Of a DNA stretch of 64,000 bases, positions 1 through 9,314 are shown one piece after another. A program made the translations under genes and the position numbers. The notes beneath the pieces were generated by a model, which had not been told where the DNA came from, made no database searches, and was given only the letters and a program-made list of their open reading frames with translations. Source of the DNA: Nocardia jiangxiensis NBRC 101359 (GTDB taxonomy: Bacteria > Actinomycetota > Actinomycetes > Mycobacteriales > Mycobacteriaceae); contig NZ_BAGB01000173.1 of assembly GCF_000308615.1 (NCBI RefSeq), positions 124,001 through 188,000 on the forward strand. The letters run 5' to 3'. Within the stretch, counting starts at the first letter, position 1. The number at the start of each line of letters is the position of its first letter.

Positions 1-1
1 A

Positions 2-1123
2 CCAGTCGCCGAGGCGCTCGCCGGTATGAGTGCCGAACTCGTCGAATGGCTGGGGGACCACGTCGGGCTCCCGATCGAACTGCCGACGGATTTCGACTAT
101 CCGGGCCACAGCGCACAAAGGGTGCACTCCATCCCCGGGCGGCACGGTTCGCGGCTGCTGCACCACCTCGCCGACGCGGTGGCCCAGGAGTCGTTGATCG
201 ACACGCTGATTCCCGGCCGGGTCGCCGCGGCACGACGCACCGAGGAAGATCTCCTCGTCACGGTGTCCTATCCGGACGGTCGCGAGGAGGAGATCTCCAC
301 CGGCGCACTTCTGTTGGCCACCAACGGTTATGGCGCGAATCGGGAGCTGGTCACCGAACATCTGCCCGAGATCGCCGATGCCGAATACCACGGCAGCGAG
401 TACTCCACCGGCGACGCTCTGCGCATCGGCGCGGATTTCGGCGCGGCAGCCTCCTATCTGGACGCCTACCAGGGTCACGCCGGACTCTCGGCGGAGGCGC
501 GCACACTGGTCACCTGGACCGTGGTGATGCACGGCGGTTTCGTGGTCACGGCCGACGGCCGCCGATTCGGTGACGAATCGACCGGTTACTCCGAGTACGC
601 TGCAGTGCTCGCCGGACAGCCGGGCGCATCCGGCTGGCTGATCTACGACGAGCGAATCCACAGTGCCACAATGGCTTTCGGAGACTACGTCGATGTCGTG
701 AACAGTGGCGCGGTGCGGCACGGAGAGTCGGTCGCGGAACTCGCGGACAGCATCGGCGTTCCCGTGGAAGCCCTGGCCGCCGAACTGGTCGAGGCGTCCG
801 CGGTCGCCCGCGGCGACGAATCGCGAGATCGGTTCGGCCGCACCAGATTCGAGCAGCCGCTGAGCGGCCCGCTGTACGCGGTGCGAATCCTGCCAGCGCT
901 GTTCCACACCCAGGGCGGACTCGTGGTCGACCGGCACGCTCGCGTGCTGGATGCGAATTCCGATCCGATTCCGGGTCTATATGCCTCCGGCGGCGCGGCC
1001 GTCGGCATCTCCGGTCACGGCGCGGCCGGATATCTGGCCGGTAACGGGCTGCTGCCCGCGCTGGGCCTCGCCTACCTCGCGGCCACGCACTCGGCGGCCG
1101 AATTCCCTAGAAGTGAAAGGTAA
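2..1123 (+). CDS. FAD-dependent oxidoreductase, fumarate reductase/ketosteroid dehydrogenase family (5' end outside window)
   Basis: The frame is open to the left edge, so the N-terminal FAD-binding GxGxxG motif lies outside; 373 residues are visible. An internal ATG at 26 is the first visible Met, but in-frame coding continues upstream of it. The C-terminus has the family's typical FAD-contacting end, HTQGGLVVD followed by IPGLYASGG and a GHGAAGYLAGNGL stretch, as in flavoprotein subunits of fumarate reductase and 3-ketosteroid 1-dehydrogenases. These enzymes oxidise or reduce a C-C bond next to a carbonyl using FAD; the substrate cannot be read from the sequence. The stop is 3 bases before the next start, so it is co-transcribed with the amidohydrolase, which suggests a shared catabolic route. 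Confidence 0.8.
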   Translation, partial: PVAEALAGMSAELVEWLGDHVGLPIELPTDFDYPGHSAQRVHSIPGRHGSRLLHHLADAVAQESLIDTLIPGRVAAARRTEEDLLVTVSYPDGREEEISTGALLLATNGYGANRELVTEHLPEIADAEYHGSEYSTGDALRIGADFGAAASYLDAYQGHAGLSAEARTLVTWTVVMHGGFVVTADGRRFGDESTGYSEYAAVLAGQPGASGWLIYDERIHSATMAFGDYVDVVNSGAVRHGESVAELADSIGVPVEALAAELVEASAVARGDESRDRFGRTRFEQPLSGPLYAVRILPALFHTQGGLVVDRHARVLDANSDPIPGLYASGGAAVGISGHGAAGYLAGNGLLPALGLAYLAATHSAAEFPRSER

Positions 1124-1126
1124 TCC

Positions 1127-2593
1127 ATGACCAACCACGACCTGATCATCCGCAATGTGCGCGTAGTCCGTCCCGGGGTGGAAGACACCCCGCTCGCGGA
1201 TATCGCGGTGAGCGACGGGAAGGTCACCGAAGTCGGTCCGGACCTGGATGTCTCTTCGGCCCGTGAGGTCGTGGACGGTGGCGGCAAGCTGGCCTTTCCC
1301 GGCGTGGTCGACGCGCACCAGCACTGGGGCATCTACAACCCGCTCGACGAGGACACCCGCACCGAGAGCCGCGCCTGCGCGCAGGGCGGGGTCACCACCT
1401 CGCTGACGTACATGCGCACCGGGCAGTACTACCTCAACCGGGGTGGCGACTACTCGGAGGTGTTCCCCGAGGTGCTCGCCGCGTCCGAGGGAAAGTCCTT
1501 CGTGGACTATGCGTTTCACCTCGCTCCCATGCAGTCCTCGCATATCGCGGAGATCCCGGAGCTGATCAGCGAGCACGGCGTGAGCTCGTTCAAGATCTTC
1601 ATGTTCTACGGCAGCCACGGTCTGCACGGCGCATCCAACGACCAGAACTCGTTCCTGATGATTCCCGAGGGCGAGCGCTACGACATCGCCCACTTCGAAT
1701 TCGTCATGCGCGGGGTGCAGGCGGCGCGCGAGCGTTTCCCGGAGATCGCCGACTCGATCTCGCTGTCGCTGCACTGTGAGACGGCCGAGATCATGACCGC
1801 GTACACGAAGATCGTGCAGCAGGAAGGCAAGCTGTCCGGGCTCGAGGCGTACAGCGCGTCGCGGCCGCCGCATTCGGAGGGCCTCGCGGTCACCATCGCC
1901 TCCTATCTCGCGCACGAGACGCAGCTGCCGAATATCAACCTGCTGCACCTGTCTTCGGCCAAGGCGCTCGAGGCGGCCATGCTGATGGCGAAAACCTTTC
2001 CGCACGTGGACTTCCGGCGCGAGGTCACGATCGGGCACCTGCTCACCGACATCACCACCGCGGACGGCATCGGCGGGAAGGTCAATCCGCCGCTGCGCCC
2101 GCGGGCCGATGTCGAGGCGCTGTGGGAGCATCTGCTCGCCGGTGACATCAGCTGGGTGGTCTCGGACCACGCGTGCTGCAAGGAGGCCACCAAGTTCGGC
2201 GACGATCCGGCGGACATCTTCGCCGCCAAGTCCGGATTCGGCGGCACCGAATATCTGCTCGCCGGTCTGGTCGGTGAGGGCCGCAAGCGCGGTCTGTCGA
2301 TGCGACAGGTCGCGGAGCTGACCGCGTGGAACCCCGCGCAACGCTACGGCCTGCACACCAAGGGCGATATCGCGCCCGGTTTCGATGCCGACATCGCCCT
2401 GGTCGATCCGGACCGTTCGTGGACCGTTCGGCCCGAGGACTCCGAATCCACCCAGGAATACAGCCCGTTCCGCGGCCTCGAGGTCGGCTCCACGGTGACC
2501 GACACCTTCCTGCGCGGTGCGCGAATCTTCGCCGACGGCAAGGTGATCGGTCAGCCCACGGGCCGCTACGTGCGTCGTCCGGCCACCCGCTGA
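1127..2593 (+). CDS. Hydantoinase/dihydropyrimidinase-type amidohydrolase
   Basis: This 488-residue protein has the full binuclear metal site of the cyclic amidohydrolase family: H64 and H66 in DAHQHWG, the probable carboxylated lysine K156 in SSFKIFMFYG, H216 in LSLHCE, H274 in LLHLSS and D347 in VVSDHACC. The N-terminal and C-terminal beta-sandwich strands typical of D-hydantoinase, dihydropyrimidinase and allantoinase are present, and the length is normal for the family. It should hydrolyse a cyclic amide such as a hydantoin, dihydropyrimidine or related imide; the exact ring is not determined. It follows the flavoprotein gene by 3 bases, with an AGAAGTGAAAGG ribosome binding region overlapping that gene's end. 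Confidence 0.85.
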   Translation: MTNHDLIIRNVRVVRPGVEDTPLADIAVSDGKVTEVGPDLDVSSAREVVDGGGKLAFPGVVDAHQHWGIYNPLDEDTRTESRACAQGGVTTSLTYMRTGQYYLNRGGDYSEVFPEVLAASEGKSFVDYAFHLAPMQSSHIAEIPELISEHGVSSFKIFMFYGSHGLHGASNDQNSFLMIPEGERYDIAHFEFVMRGVQAARERFPEIADSISLSLHCETAEIMTAYTKIVQQEGKLSGLEAYSASRPPHSEGLAVTIASYLAHETQLPNINLLHLSSAKALEAAMLMAKTFPHVDFRREVTIGHLLTDITTADGIGGKVNPPLRPRADVEALWEHLLAGDISWVVSDHACCKEATKFGDDPADIFAAKSGFGGTEYLLAGLVGEGRKRGLSMRQVAELTAWNPAQRYGLHTKGDIAPGFDADIALVDPDRSWTVRPEDSESTQEYSPFRGLEVGSTVTDTFLRGARIFADGKVIGQPTGRYVRRPATR

Positions 2594-2604
2594 CGCTGTG
2601 ATGT

Positions 2605-2644
2605 CCCGGGTCCGGACGTTCGTGAGGGGATGTCCGGCCCCGGG
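2605..2644. terminator. Hairpin between convergent genes
   Basis: Inverted repeat: CCCGGG plus TCCGGAC at 2605-2617 pairs with GTCCGG plus CCCCGGG at 2632-2644. It lies between the amidohydrolase stop and the stop of the convergent AraC gene, so it probably ends transcription from both sides. There is no long T tract, as is common in actinobacteria. Confidence 0.55.
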
Positions 2645-2646
2645 CG

Positions 2647-3561
2647 TCATTCGGCGGTCGCGGACACCTCGGCCATCGGCATGGCGAACGCAGCACGGCG
2701 GAAATGGCCTGGGGCAACACCGTACTCGCGGCGGAACGCATTGGAGAAGGAGAATTCGGTCGAGTATCCGACCTCACGTGCGATCGTGGCCAGCGAAGCG
2801 TCGGTCTCCCGGAGCAACCGGGCACCGCACCCGAGCCGCCAGCTGATCAGGTAACTCATCGGCGGCTGGCCGACAAGTGCGGTGAACCGTCGGCTGAACG
2901 CGGTGCGGGGCAGCCCCGCGACATCGCTGAGCCTGCCGACAGTCCACTGGTGCTGCGGGTGCTCGTGGATCTGCCGCAGCGCGGCGGCGATTGCGGGATC
3001 GTCCGTGCCCGGCGCACTGCCGTGCTGCTCGTGCCACTGCCGCAGCACCAGGACCAGGATCAGGTCCAGCAGCGATCGCAGCGTCGCCCCGCTACCCGGC
3101 CGTGCTCGGCCCACCTCCGCCTCGAGTATCGCGACCAGCGCCCGCATCTCGGGGTACCGATCGTAATCCGGTGACACCGCGATGAGGTCGGGTAGCGCGC
3201 GCAGGTACTGAGGCGCGTAACCGTGCTCCAGTCGGTAAGCGCCGCACAGGAACTCGAAGTCGCACGGCCCCGGCGCGGGCGGGATCGGACCCATCGCCGA
3301 GGGCGGCAGGTCGGCCAGCGCTCGTCGGGTCCGGGCGAATCCGTGCTGGGCGCCGGACGAGGTGAGCACGATGTCGCCCGGCCGCAGCGGAACGGGCGGC
3401 CGGTCCTCGGTGATCAGCCAGCAGGTGCCCCGCAACATGATGTGGAACCCACTGCCCGCGAAGGCGGGGAACCTGAGTCCCCGAGGGTCCGAATGCCTGA
3501 TCACGCGACTACCCACGCTGCCGACCCGAACCATGCGGATGACCTCGCTCATCAGGTCCAT
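2647..3561 (-). CDS. AraC family transcriptional regulator with cupin sensor domain
   Basis: This 304-residue regulator has an N-terminal cupin-like ligand-binding half (RPGDIVLTSSG motif, the AraC_binding_2/cupin_6 type) and a C-terminal AraC DNA-binding domain with two helix-turn-helix units, around WTVGRLSDVAGLPRTAFSRR and LATIAREVGYSTEFSFSNAF, ending with the conserved YGVAPGHFRR. The start is set at ATG 3561; a second ATG at 3552 is equally possible. An open frame continues upstream, but it enters the divergent gene and does not look coding. It faces away from the acyl-CoA-dehydrogenase-like gene, 97 bases apart, and so probably regulates it and perhaps itself. Confidence 0.82.
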   Translation of the reverse strand: MDLMSEVIRMVRVGSVGSRVIRHSDPRGLRFPAFAGSGFHIMLRGTCWLITEDRPPVPLRPGDIVLTSSGAQHGFARTRRALADLPPSAMGPIPPAPGPCDFEFLCGAYRLEHGYAPQYLRALPDLIAVSPDYDRYPEMRALVAILEAEVGRARPGSGATLRSLLDLILVLVLRQWHEQHGSAPGTDDPAIAAALRQIHEHPQHQWTVGRLSDVAGLPRTAFSRRFTALVGQPPMSYLISWRLGCGARLLRETDASLATIAREVGYSTEFSFSNAFRREYGVAPGHFRRAAFAMPMAEVSATAE

Positions 3562-3658
3562 ACGGCCGATTTTAGCCAGCCCCGCCGCGCACAGCCGCGT
3601 ATGTACCGAGGTCGCTCGCGTATGGCCTGCCTGGCTAGTGGCTGGTTGGGTTGAAACC

Positions 3659-4708
3659 GTGATCGATGACGCGACAGGGGATGAAATCGGTGCGGTCCTG
3701 CGGACCAACGCCGACAAGACCGAGCAGGGCGGGCGGCCCGCGGCGGAAAGCCTGGAAGCGCTGCGTGGCGGCGGCTTGTTCGGGCTGCGGACACCGAGCG
3801 AATACGGCGGTGGGTGGGCGAGCGTGGAAACAGTCGCCCGGTGCCTGACCCGGCTGGGCCGAGCGTGTCCGTCCAGCGCGTGGGTGGCCGGGACCTGCCT
3901 GACCGCCAAGAACATCGCCGTGCGGAACCACCTGGAGGGGGACCTCTTCGCAGACCCGGATGCATTGTGGTGTGGATCGGGAATTCCAGGGGGACAGGGT
4001 GAACGGGGGGTTGGCGGGGTACGGATCAGCGGCCGCTGGCCGAACGTGTCCGGCTGCGAGGACGCCGTCTGGGCGTTGCTCGGCGTGGTCGTGGACGGCG
4101 TGTTCTCCTTCGCCGTCGTCCCCGTGGCCGATCTCGCCGTCGAGCGAACCTGGCACATGGCCGGCATGTGCGGCACGGGCAGCCAGACCGTGGTCGCCGA
4201 CGATCTCCTCGTGCCGGCCGAGCGGGTCGCGACGGCCGCGCCCTTCACGACCGCGGACCTGATGTTGTACTCGATGACGGTGCTGAGCCCGGTGGTGGGC
4301 GCGACGCTGGGCGCGCTGGATGCGGTCGGCGCGATGTTCGCCTCGGACCGCAAGCCGTTCATGACCACCTACACCCGGATGGGTGAGTCAGCAGGCGCCC
4401 GGCAGTGGCTGGCGGAGGCCACTCACCTGGTGCACCGCGCCGAGACCACCATGCTCGCGGTCGCCCACGACACCGACACGACCGAACTGTCGGAGAACGA
4501 CAGCCCTCGCCTGCACATGGACCTCGCCGACGCCGCCCGCACCTGCCGATCCGCCATGGAACGCATGCTCGACCTGCACGGCGCGAGCGGCTTCGACACG
4601 GCGAACGCGCTACAGCGGTACTGGCGGGACGTCGCCGTCGGCAGCCGCCATCCCCACCTGAATCCTTATCTGGCAGTCGAGCGGTACGGGACAGCCCTGA
4701 CCGTCTGA
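3659..4708 (+). CDS. Acyl-CoA dehydrogenase-like flavoprotein (HsaA/HpaB-like monooxygenase family)
   Basis: About 349 residues in the acyl-CoA dehydrogenase fold: an N-terminal helical part with LFGLRTPSEYGGG, a central beta domain (SGRWPNVSGCEDAVWALLG) and a C-terminal four-helix part ending in RYWRDVAVGSRHPHLNP. The latter pattern is typical of flavin-dependent monooxygenase oxygenase components (HsaA, p-hydroxyphenylacetate hydroxylase) rather than true acyl-CoA dehydrogenases; the catalytic glutamate of dehydrogenases is not obvious. It is somewhat shorter than the usual 380-400 residues. The start is uncertain: GTG 3659 or GTG 3638, neither with a good ribosome binding site. It is transcribed away from the AraC regulator. 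A partner flavin reductase would be needed; one is encoded at 16104, but it belongs to another operon. Confidence 0.7.
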   Translation: MIDDATGDEIGAVLRTNADKTEQGGRPAAESLEALRGGGLFGLRTPSEYGGGWASVETVARCLTRLGRACPSSAWVAGTCLTAKNIAVRNHLEGDLFADPDALWCGSGIPGGQGERGVGGVRISGRWPNVSGCEDAVWALLGVVVDGVFSFAVVPVADLAVERTWHMAGMCGTGSQTVVADDLLVPAERVATAAPFTTADLMLYSMTVLSPVVGATLGALDAVGAMFASDRKPFMTTYTRMGESAGARQWLAEATHLVHRAETTMLAVAHDTDTTELSENDSPRLHMDLADAARTCRSAMERMLDLHGASGFDTANALQRYWRDVAVGSRHPHLNPYLAVERYGTALTV

Positions 4709-4924
4709 CACGGTGCTTCGGAATCTGGTGCGCAGATGGGCATTTCGGCCGCGCGACCGGGCGAGGCTGCTTCACTTGGTGGCCGAGGACGCACACGCTC
4801 CGGTTCCCTGGGCACGGTATTGCGGCGGTAGTCGATTTCTGGGACGGTGTGCTTTGTATCACATCGACTGTAGTTCTCGGCGTCGACGTTCGCGTCGGCA
4901 CGTTCAATCCGCAGAGGAGTTCGT
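4709..4924. other. Intergenic region, no gene recognised
   Basis: This 216-base gap carries the promoter region of the isomerase-like gene and a GGAGT ribosome binding site at 4916-4920. A 71-codon open frame crosses it, but it resembles no family I know and its composition is what chance gives at this GC content. Confidence 0.4.
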
Positions 4925-6574
4925 GTGAGTAGTTCCTACACCTTCCCGGCCGTCGAGACTCTCGCCCCGGCTCCGCCTCGGACCGCGTACCTGATCGCCA
5001 GCGGTGATCTGCGTCCTGCGGCGAACGAGATGGGGTGGCCCACCCAGGTCGAGTTGGAGCGGATCGTGACCGAGGCGTTCGGTGGGTTCGGCTGGAATGT
5101 CGTGCGCGGCAACGAGATCGATCCGGGTACCGGACACGGGTTCATCAGCGGTCAGCGGATGGGGCTGGACGTGTTCGCGACCATTCCGTCCGATGCGCCG
5201 TTGATCGTTGCCGAGGCCGTGTGGCAGTACAGCCATCATGTGCTGGCGGGCCTGCGCACGCACGAGGGGCCGATCCTGACGGTGGCGAACTTCGCGGGCA
5301 AGTGGCCGGGGCTGGTCGGATTGCTCAATCTCAATGCCGGACTTACCAAGATGGGCAAACCGTATTCGACGATCTGGACGATCGACGGCACCGACGAGTG
5401 GTTCCGGGACGGGATCGGCAGCTGGATCGAGACCGGAACGATCGTGCACGACGCATCGCACGTCCGTCCGCTGCCAGCCTTGGCTGAGAGTGCCGAGCGT
5501 GATCTCGGCGTCGCGCTGGCGCGACAACTGTTGCGGGACAAGGCCATCATCGGAATCTTCGACGAGGGCTGCATGGGCATGTACAACGCCATCTTCGACG
5601 ACGAGGTGCTGAACAGGATCGGCATCTACAAGGAACGGCTGTCGCAGAGCGCGCTGTGGGCCGAGATGCTCACCGTGGGTGACGAGGAGGCCGCGGGGAT
5701 CGGGCGTTGGCTGCTCGATGCGGGGATGACCTTCAAGATCGGCACCGATCCGCGCACCGAGTTGACGCAGGATCAGTTGGATCTGCAGTACAAGATGTAC
5801 ATTGCGGCACTGCGGATCGCGGACGACTTCGGTCTCGATGCGGTCGGGATCCAGTATCAGCAGGGGCTGAAGGATCTCGCTCCGGCCTCGGATCTGGTCG
5901 AGGGGCTGATGAACAATGTCGAGCGTCCGCCGGTGCGCAGTCGTGACGGGCAGCGTGTGCTGTGGGAAGGCCGTGCGATACCGAATTTCAACGAGGTCGA
6001 CGAGGGAGTCGCGGTCGACTCGCTGGTGACCAACCGGGTGTGGACGGCCATGGGGCTGGACCCGGCCACCACTCTGCACGACATCCGCTGGGGTGAGGAT
6101 TACGACGGGCAGTTCGTCTGGGTTCTGGAGATCTCCGGTTCGGTGCCACCGTCGCATTTCGCGAACGGTTACGCCGACGCCGAGGGCTGGCGTCAGGGGC
6201 CGATGTTCTTCCCGGCCGGTGGGTCCACGATCAACGGCATCTCCAAACCGGGTGAAATCGTCTGGTCGCGTGTGTATCTCGCGGACGGGCGGCTCAATGT
6301 CGACATCGGTCGCGGGACCGTGGTCGAGCTTCCGCGGGAGGAGAGTCTGCGGCGCAAGAACGCGACCAATCCCGAGTGGCCGATCATGAATGCGGTGCTG
6401 CACGGGGTGTCCCGGGATCAGTTCATGGCGCGGCACAAGGCGAATCACGCGAACGTGGTCTACGCACCCGATGCCGATACCGCGGACAAGGCGCTGCTGG
6501 CCAAGGCGGCGTGCTTCGACGCGCTGGGAATCGCCGTGCACCTCTGTGGCACAACGGCTTTGACGACGGGCTGA
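4925..6574 (+). CDS. L-fucose/L-arabinose isomerase-like protein
   Basis: A 549-residue soluble protein starting at GTG 4925 behind AGAGGAGT. The middle contains segments resembling the sugar isomerase (FucI/AraA) fold: GPILTVANFAGKWPGLVGLL, the LNLNAGLTKMGK that follows it, and DEGCMGMYNAIFDD. I recognise the family from this pattern, not from a confirmed active site. True fucose isomerases use Mn2+ bound by Glu/Asp/His; E and D candidates are present (DEGCMGM region) but I cannot assign them. It stands alone between the monooxygenase-like gene and the esterase. The natural substrate may not be a sugar, given the surrounding amidohydrolase and flavoprotein genes. Homologues are often annotated fucose isomerase without experimental support. 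Confidence 0.5.
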   Translation: MSSSYTFPAVETLAPAPPRTAYLIASGDLRPAANEMGWPTQVELERIVTEAFGGFGWNVVRGNEIDPGTGHGFISGQRMGLDVFATIPSDAPLIVAEAVWQYSHHVLAGLRTHEGPILTVANFAGKWPGLVGLLNLNAGLTKMGKPYSTIWTIDGTDEWFRDGIGSWIETGTIVHDASHVRPLPALAESAERDLGVALARQLLRDKAIIGIFDEGCMGMYNAIFDDEVLNRIGIYKERLSQSALWAEMLTVGDEEAAGIGRWLLDAGMTFKIGTDPRTELTQDQLDLQYKMYIAALRIADDFGLDAVGIQYQQGLKDLAPASDLVEGLMNNVERPPVRSRDGQRVLWEGRAIPNFNEVDEGVAVDSLVTNRVWTAMGLDPATTLHDIRWGEDYDGQFVWVLEISGSVPPSHFANGYADAEGWRQGPMFFPAGGSTINGISKPGEIVWSRVYLADGRLNVDIGRGTVVELPREESLRRKNATNPEWPIMNAVLHGVSRDQFMARHKANHANVVYAPDADTADKALLAKAACFDALGIAVHLCGTTALTTG

Positions 6575-6775
6575 GCACGGCCTTCGCCGTGCGGGCAGAT
6601 CGCCCGCGCGCACCTACCCGGGTGCGAGGGCCGTTGTGCGTCACCGGAGTTCGGTGTGGACGGGGCTCGCCGGTCGGCGGTGGTCGTCGAGGGCGGTACT
6701 ATGCGGGCCGCTGTCCGCTCTCGACGATCACCCGCTGCGGCCGGGCAGCCCGAGTGCATCGATGCGAGGCTTGTG

Positions 6776-7924
6776 GTGTTGAGTTTGACCAGCGACGCGC
6801 TGCTCTACACGGTCGTCGTCACGGCTGTGGTGGCAGTGGGCGTCACCCTGGTGGGATGGAACCGATTGCGCGGGCCCCGCGCGGTGCGGTGGCTGACCCG
6901 GCTGTCGATGATCGTGTGCTGTCAGTGTGCCGCAGTGGTTTCCGTCGCGGTGTGGGTGAACGATGCCAACGGTCTGTACACCTCGTGGAACGACCTGCTG
7001 GGCCGCACACAGATGCCCACGGTGACGGCCGCCGATGCCACCGAGGAAGCGCCGGTGACCTTCCGGGCTCTCGGTGACCGGGTGGCCGAAACCGACTATC
7101 AGGGGCCCGAATCCGGGCTCACCGGCGAGGTATTGGTCTGGACGCCACCACAATACGATCAGGCCGCCTACCGAGACCACCGGTTCCCGGTGATCGTGCT
7201 GCTGCACGGCGTGCCGGGCAGCCCGCTGGCATGGGTCCGGGGTGGCCGCGCCCCCGAACTGCTCGGGGCGCTGATGCGGGACGGGACGCTGCCGCCCGCG
7301 GTGCTGGTCATGCCGCGCATCAACCCGGGCAGCAACACCGACTGCATCAACGTTCCCGGCGGTGCGCAGACCGCGACCTGGCTGGTGCGCGACGTGCCGC
7401 GAATGATCCAGCGGCAGTTCCGGGTTCGCGCCGATGCGAAGGGCTGGGCGCTGGCCGGTGACTCCACCGGCGGTTACTGCGCGGCGAAACTGCCGCTGCA
7501 ATACCCGAAGGTCTTCGCCACCGGACTCGCACTGAGCCCCGACGACTTTCACGGTGATCCCGCCGTCATCGATGATCCGGCGCTGCGCTCGGCCAACGAT
7601 CCGACTCAGCTGGCCGCCCGCGGCGCAGCCGTATCCATCATGGTGGCCACCAGCGTCAACGATCCGTCCAGCAGCCCCGACAACTCACGAGCCCTGTTCG
7701 AGGCCGCACGCGCACCCACCCGGGTCGCGGCCCCGCTCATCCTCCGCGAGGGCGGCCACAACTGGGGCACCTGGCAAGCCATGTACCCCACTGTTTTCGG
7801 CTGGCTCGGCCCGCACCTGAGGCCGTCCGCCGACGAGCCGCTCATGAAACAGGCGACGAACGCCGCCCACGAGAACGCGAACTATCTGTGTCCCACCGGT
7901 ATGCAATGCCCTGGTACCCGTTGA
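6776..7924 (+). CDS. Membrane-anchored esterase of the antigen 85/putative esterase family
   Basis: An approximately 382-residue alpha/beta hydrolase with two N-terminal hydrophobic segments (about residues 5-25 and 45-65) that would anchor it in the membrane with the catalytic domain outside. Family marks are VLLHGVPGSPLAWVRGG (oxyanion region), the nucleophile in GDSTGGYCAA, and a C-terminal GGHNWGTW histidine, as in mycolyltransferase-like esterases of mycolic-acid bacteria. The start is unclear: GTG 6776, GTG 6773 or TTG 6779; the last would give MSLTS, which I recall from homologues. The frame is open further upstream to 6656 but without similarity. Function is probably ester hydrolysis or acyl transfer at the cell envelope; substrate unknown. 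Confidence 0.75.
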   Translation: MLSLTSDALLYTVVVTAVVAVGVTLVGWNRLRGPRAVRWLTRLSMIVCCQCAAVVSVAVWVNDANGLYTSWNDLLGRTQMPTVTAADATEEAPVTFRALGDRVAETDYQGPESGLTGEVLVWTPPQYDQAAYRDHRFPVIVLLHGVPGSPLAWVRGGRAPELLGALMRDGTLPPAVLVMPRINPGSNTDCINVPGGAQTATWLVRDVPRMIQRQFRVRADAKGWALAGDSTGGYCAAKLPLQYPKVFATGLALSPDDFHGDPAVIDDPALRSANDPTQLAARGAAVSIMVATSVNDPSSSPDNSRALFEAARAPTRVAAPLILREGGHNWGTWQAMYPTVFGWLGPHLRPSADEPLMKQATNAAHENANYLCPTGMQCPGTR

Positions 7925-7930
7925 CCGAGC

Positions 7931-8007
7931 ACCGAGCACCGGTCTCGGTCCGTCGCGGCAGGGGCCACCGCGCGCGAGTAGTGCCGCCGACAATCGGTGG
8001 TGCCCCT
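7931..8007. terminator. Two adjacent hairpins between convergent genes
   Basis: First stem: ACCGAG at 7931-7936 pairs with CTCGGT at 7944-7949. Second: AGGGGCCACCG at 7960-7970 pairs, with one bulge, with CGGTGGTGCCCCT at 7995-8007, overlapping the MFS stop codon. They sit between the esterase and the convergent transporter, so a bidirectional terminator is likely. Confidence 0.55.
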
Positions 8008-9259
8008 AGGAGCGTTGTACCGCCTCGGAACTCGCGAACTGCCGAGGTTGGGCCTGAGGGAGTTTGCGCAGGGTGAATGCCAGGATCAGCACCCCCAGCA
8101 CGAGTGCGCCGACGTAGATCGTCACGCCCGACCAGCCGTGCGCGCCGTAGGCCAGGCCGCCGAGGGACCCGCCGACGCTCGAGCCGAGATAGTAGCAGAA
8201 CAGGTAGACCGCGGGACCCTGCACGTTCAGGGTCGCCGCGCGCGGGCCGACCCAGCCGCTGGCCACCGAGTGGGCCGCGAAGAATCCGGCCGTGGTGACG
8301 ATGAGCCCGATCACCACGAACACGATGTTCGACGGGAACATCAGGGCGACGCCCGCGAGCGTGATCAGCGCGGTGACAGGCAGCATGCGTGGTCGGCCGA
8401 GCACGTCGACCAGGCGACCGGCGACGGTGGAGGACACCGATCCGGCCAGATACACCACGAAGATCAACCCGACGATGACCGGCGCCAGCGCGAACGGCGG
8501 GCTCAGCAGCCGGAAGCCCAGGTAGTTGTACACCGTCACGAAGCAGCCCATCAGCAGGAACCCGCAGGCGAACAGGCGGATCAGACCGGAGTCGGTGAAG
8601 GAGCGGCCCACCGCCCCGGCCAGATGTCGCACGCGCGGGGGGCTCGGGACGAAGTTCGCCGACGGCACGATATTGATCCGGAACACCACCGCGCACAGCA
8701 GCGCGAGGACACCGACCACCGCCAGCGCCCACCGCCAATTCGACAGGTCCAGTACGAAACTCGCGATCAGGCGGCCCGCCATCCCGCCGATGCCGTTGCC
8801 CGCGATGTACAGGCCCATCGCGAAACCCAGTGAGCGGCGGTCGATCTCCTCGGCCAGATAGGACATCGCGGTGGCCTGCAGTCCGGCCAGGGCCAGACCT
8901 TGCAGGGCGCGCAGGACCAGCAGTATCGCGAAGCTCGGGCTGAATGCCTGGGCGATCCCCAGGACCGCGGCGGCGAACAGGGAGGCGGTCATCATGGACG
9001 TCCGCCCGACCACTCCCGACAGCGCCGTCAGCGGGATCACCCCCACGGCCAGCCCGGCCGTTCCCAGCGATACGGCCAGGCTCGACGCGGCCGGGGTCAA
9101 TCGGAACTGGGTGCTCAGCGCGGGCAGCAGCGCCTGCACACAGTAGAGCGTGGTGAAAGTCGCCAGCCCGGACGCGAACAGCGCCAGGGTGATGCGGCGG
9201 AAACCGGAGGTGCCGTGCAGATGCCGAAGCGCGGTGGGCTGGGGAGGCGTACTTCTCAC
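8006..9259 (-). CDS. MFS transporter, YnfM/Bcr-like exporter
   Basis: A 417-residue, 12-helix major facilitator. The loop between helices 2 and 3 carries a weak form of the MFS signature (ALSGVVGRTSMM), and the second half repeats it as GRLVDVLGRPRM. The overall pattern matches the YnfM/arabinose-efflux-like drug:proton antiporter group of cytoplasmic membrane exporters. GTG 9259 is chosen as start because it precedes RSTPPQP and the first helix; the frame continues upstream through the operator, which cannot be coding. It is divergent from a LysR regulator with a palindromic site between them, so it is almost certainly the regulator's target. Substrate unknown. Confidence 0.85.
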   Translation of the reverse strand: MRSTPPQPTALRHLHGTSGFRRITLALFASGLATFTTLYCVQALLPALSTQFRLTPAASSLAVSLGTAGLAVGVIPLTALSGVVGRTSMMTASLFAAAVLGIAQAFSPSFAILLVLRALQGLALAGLQATAMSYLAEEIDRRSLGFAMGLYIAGNGIGGMAGRLIASFVLDLSNWRWALAVVGVLALLCAVVFRINIVPSANFVPSPPRVRHLAGAVGRSFTDSGLIRLFACGFLLMGCFVTVYNYLGFRLLSPPFALAPVIVGLIFVVYLAGSVSSTVAGRLVDVLGRPRMLPVTALITLAGVALMFPSNIVFVVIGLIVTTAGFFAAHSVASGWVGPRAATLNVQGPAVYLFCYYLGSSVGGSLGGLAYGAHGWSGVTIYVGALVLGVLILAFTLRKLPQAQPRQFASSEAVQRS

Positions 9260-9314
9260 GTGTATTGACCGTAAGCAGTGGCATATTATTCGTCCAATAC
9301 GTAAAAATCCCTTC

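Noticed and set aside
977..2650. 557-codon open frame antisense to the amidohydrolase gene
   Set aside because: It is a GC-driven shadow; the plus strand has a full set of metal ligands and the minus translation is His/Arg/Gly-rich with no family pattern.
3573..3637. TAGCCAG/CTGGCTA inverted repeat in the AraC divergent region
   Set aside because: Seven-base arms 51 bases apart are not strong enough to claim an operator; AraC sites are usually direct repeats.
4713..4928. 71-codon frame before the isomerase-like gene
   Set aside because: Arg-rich translation, no ribosome binding site, overlaps the next gene's start.
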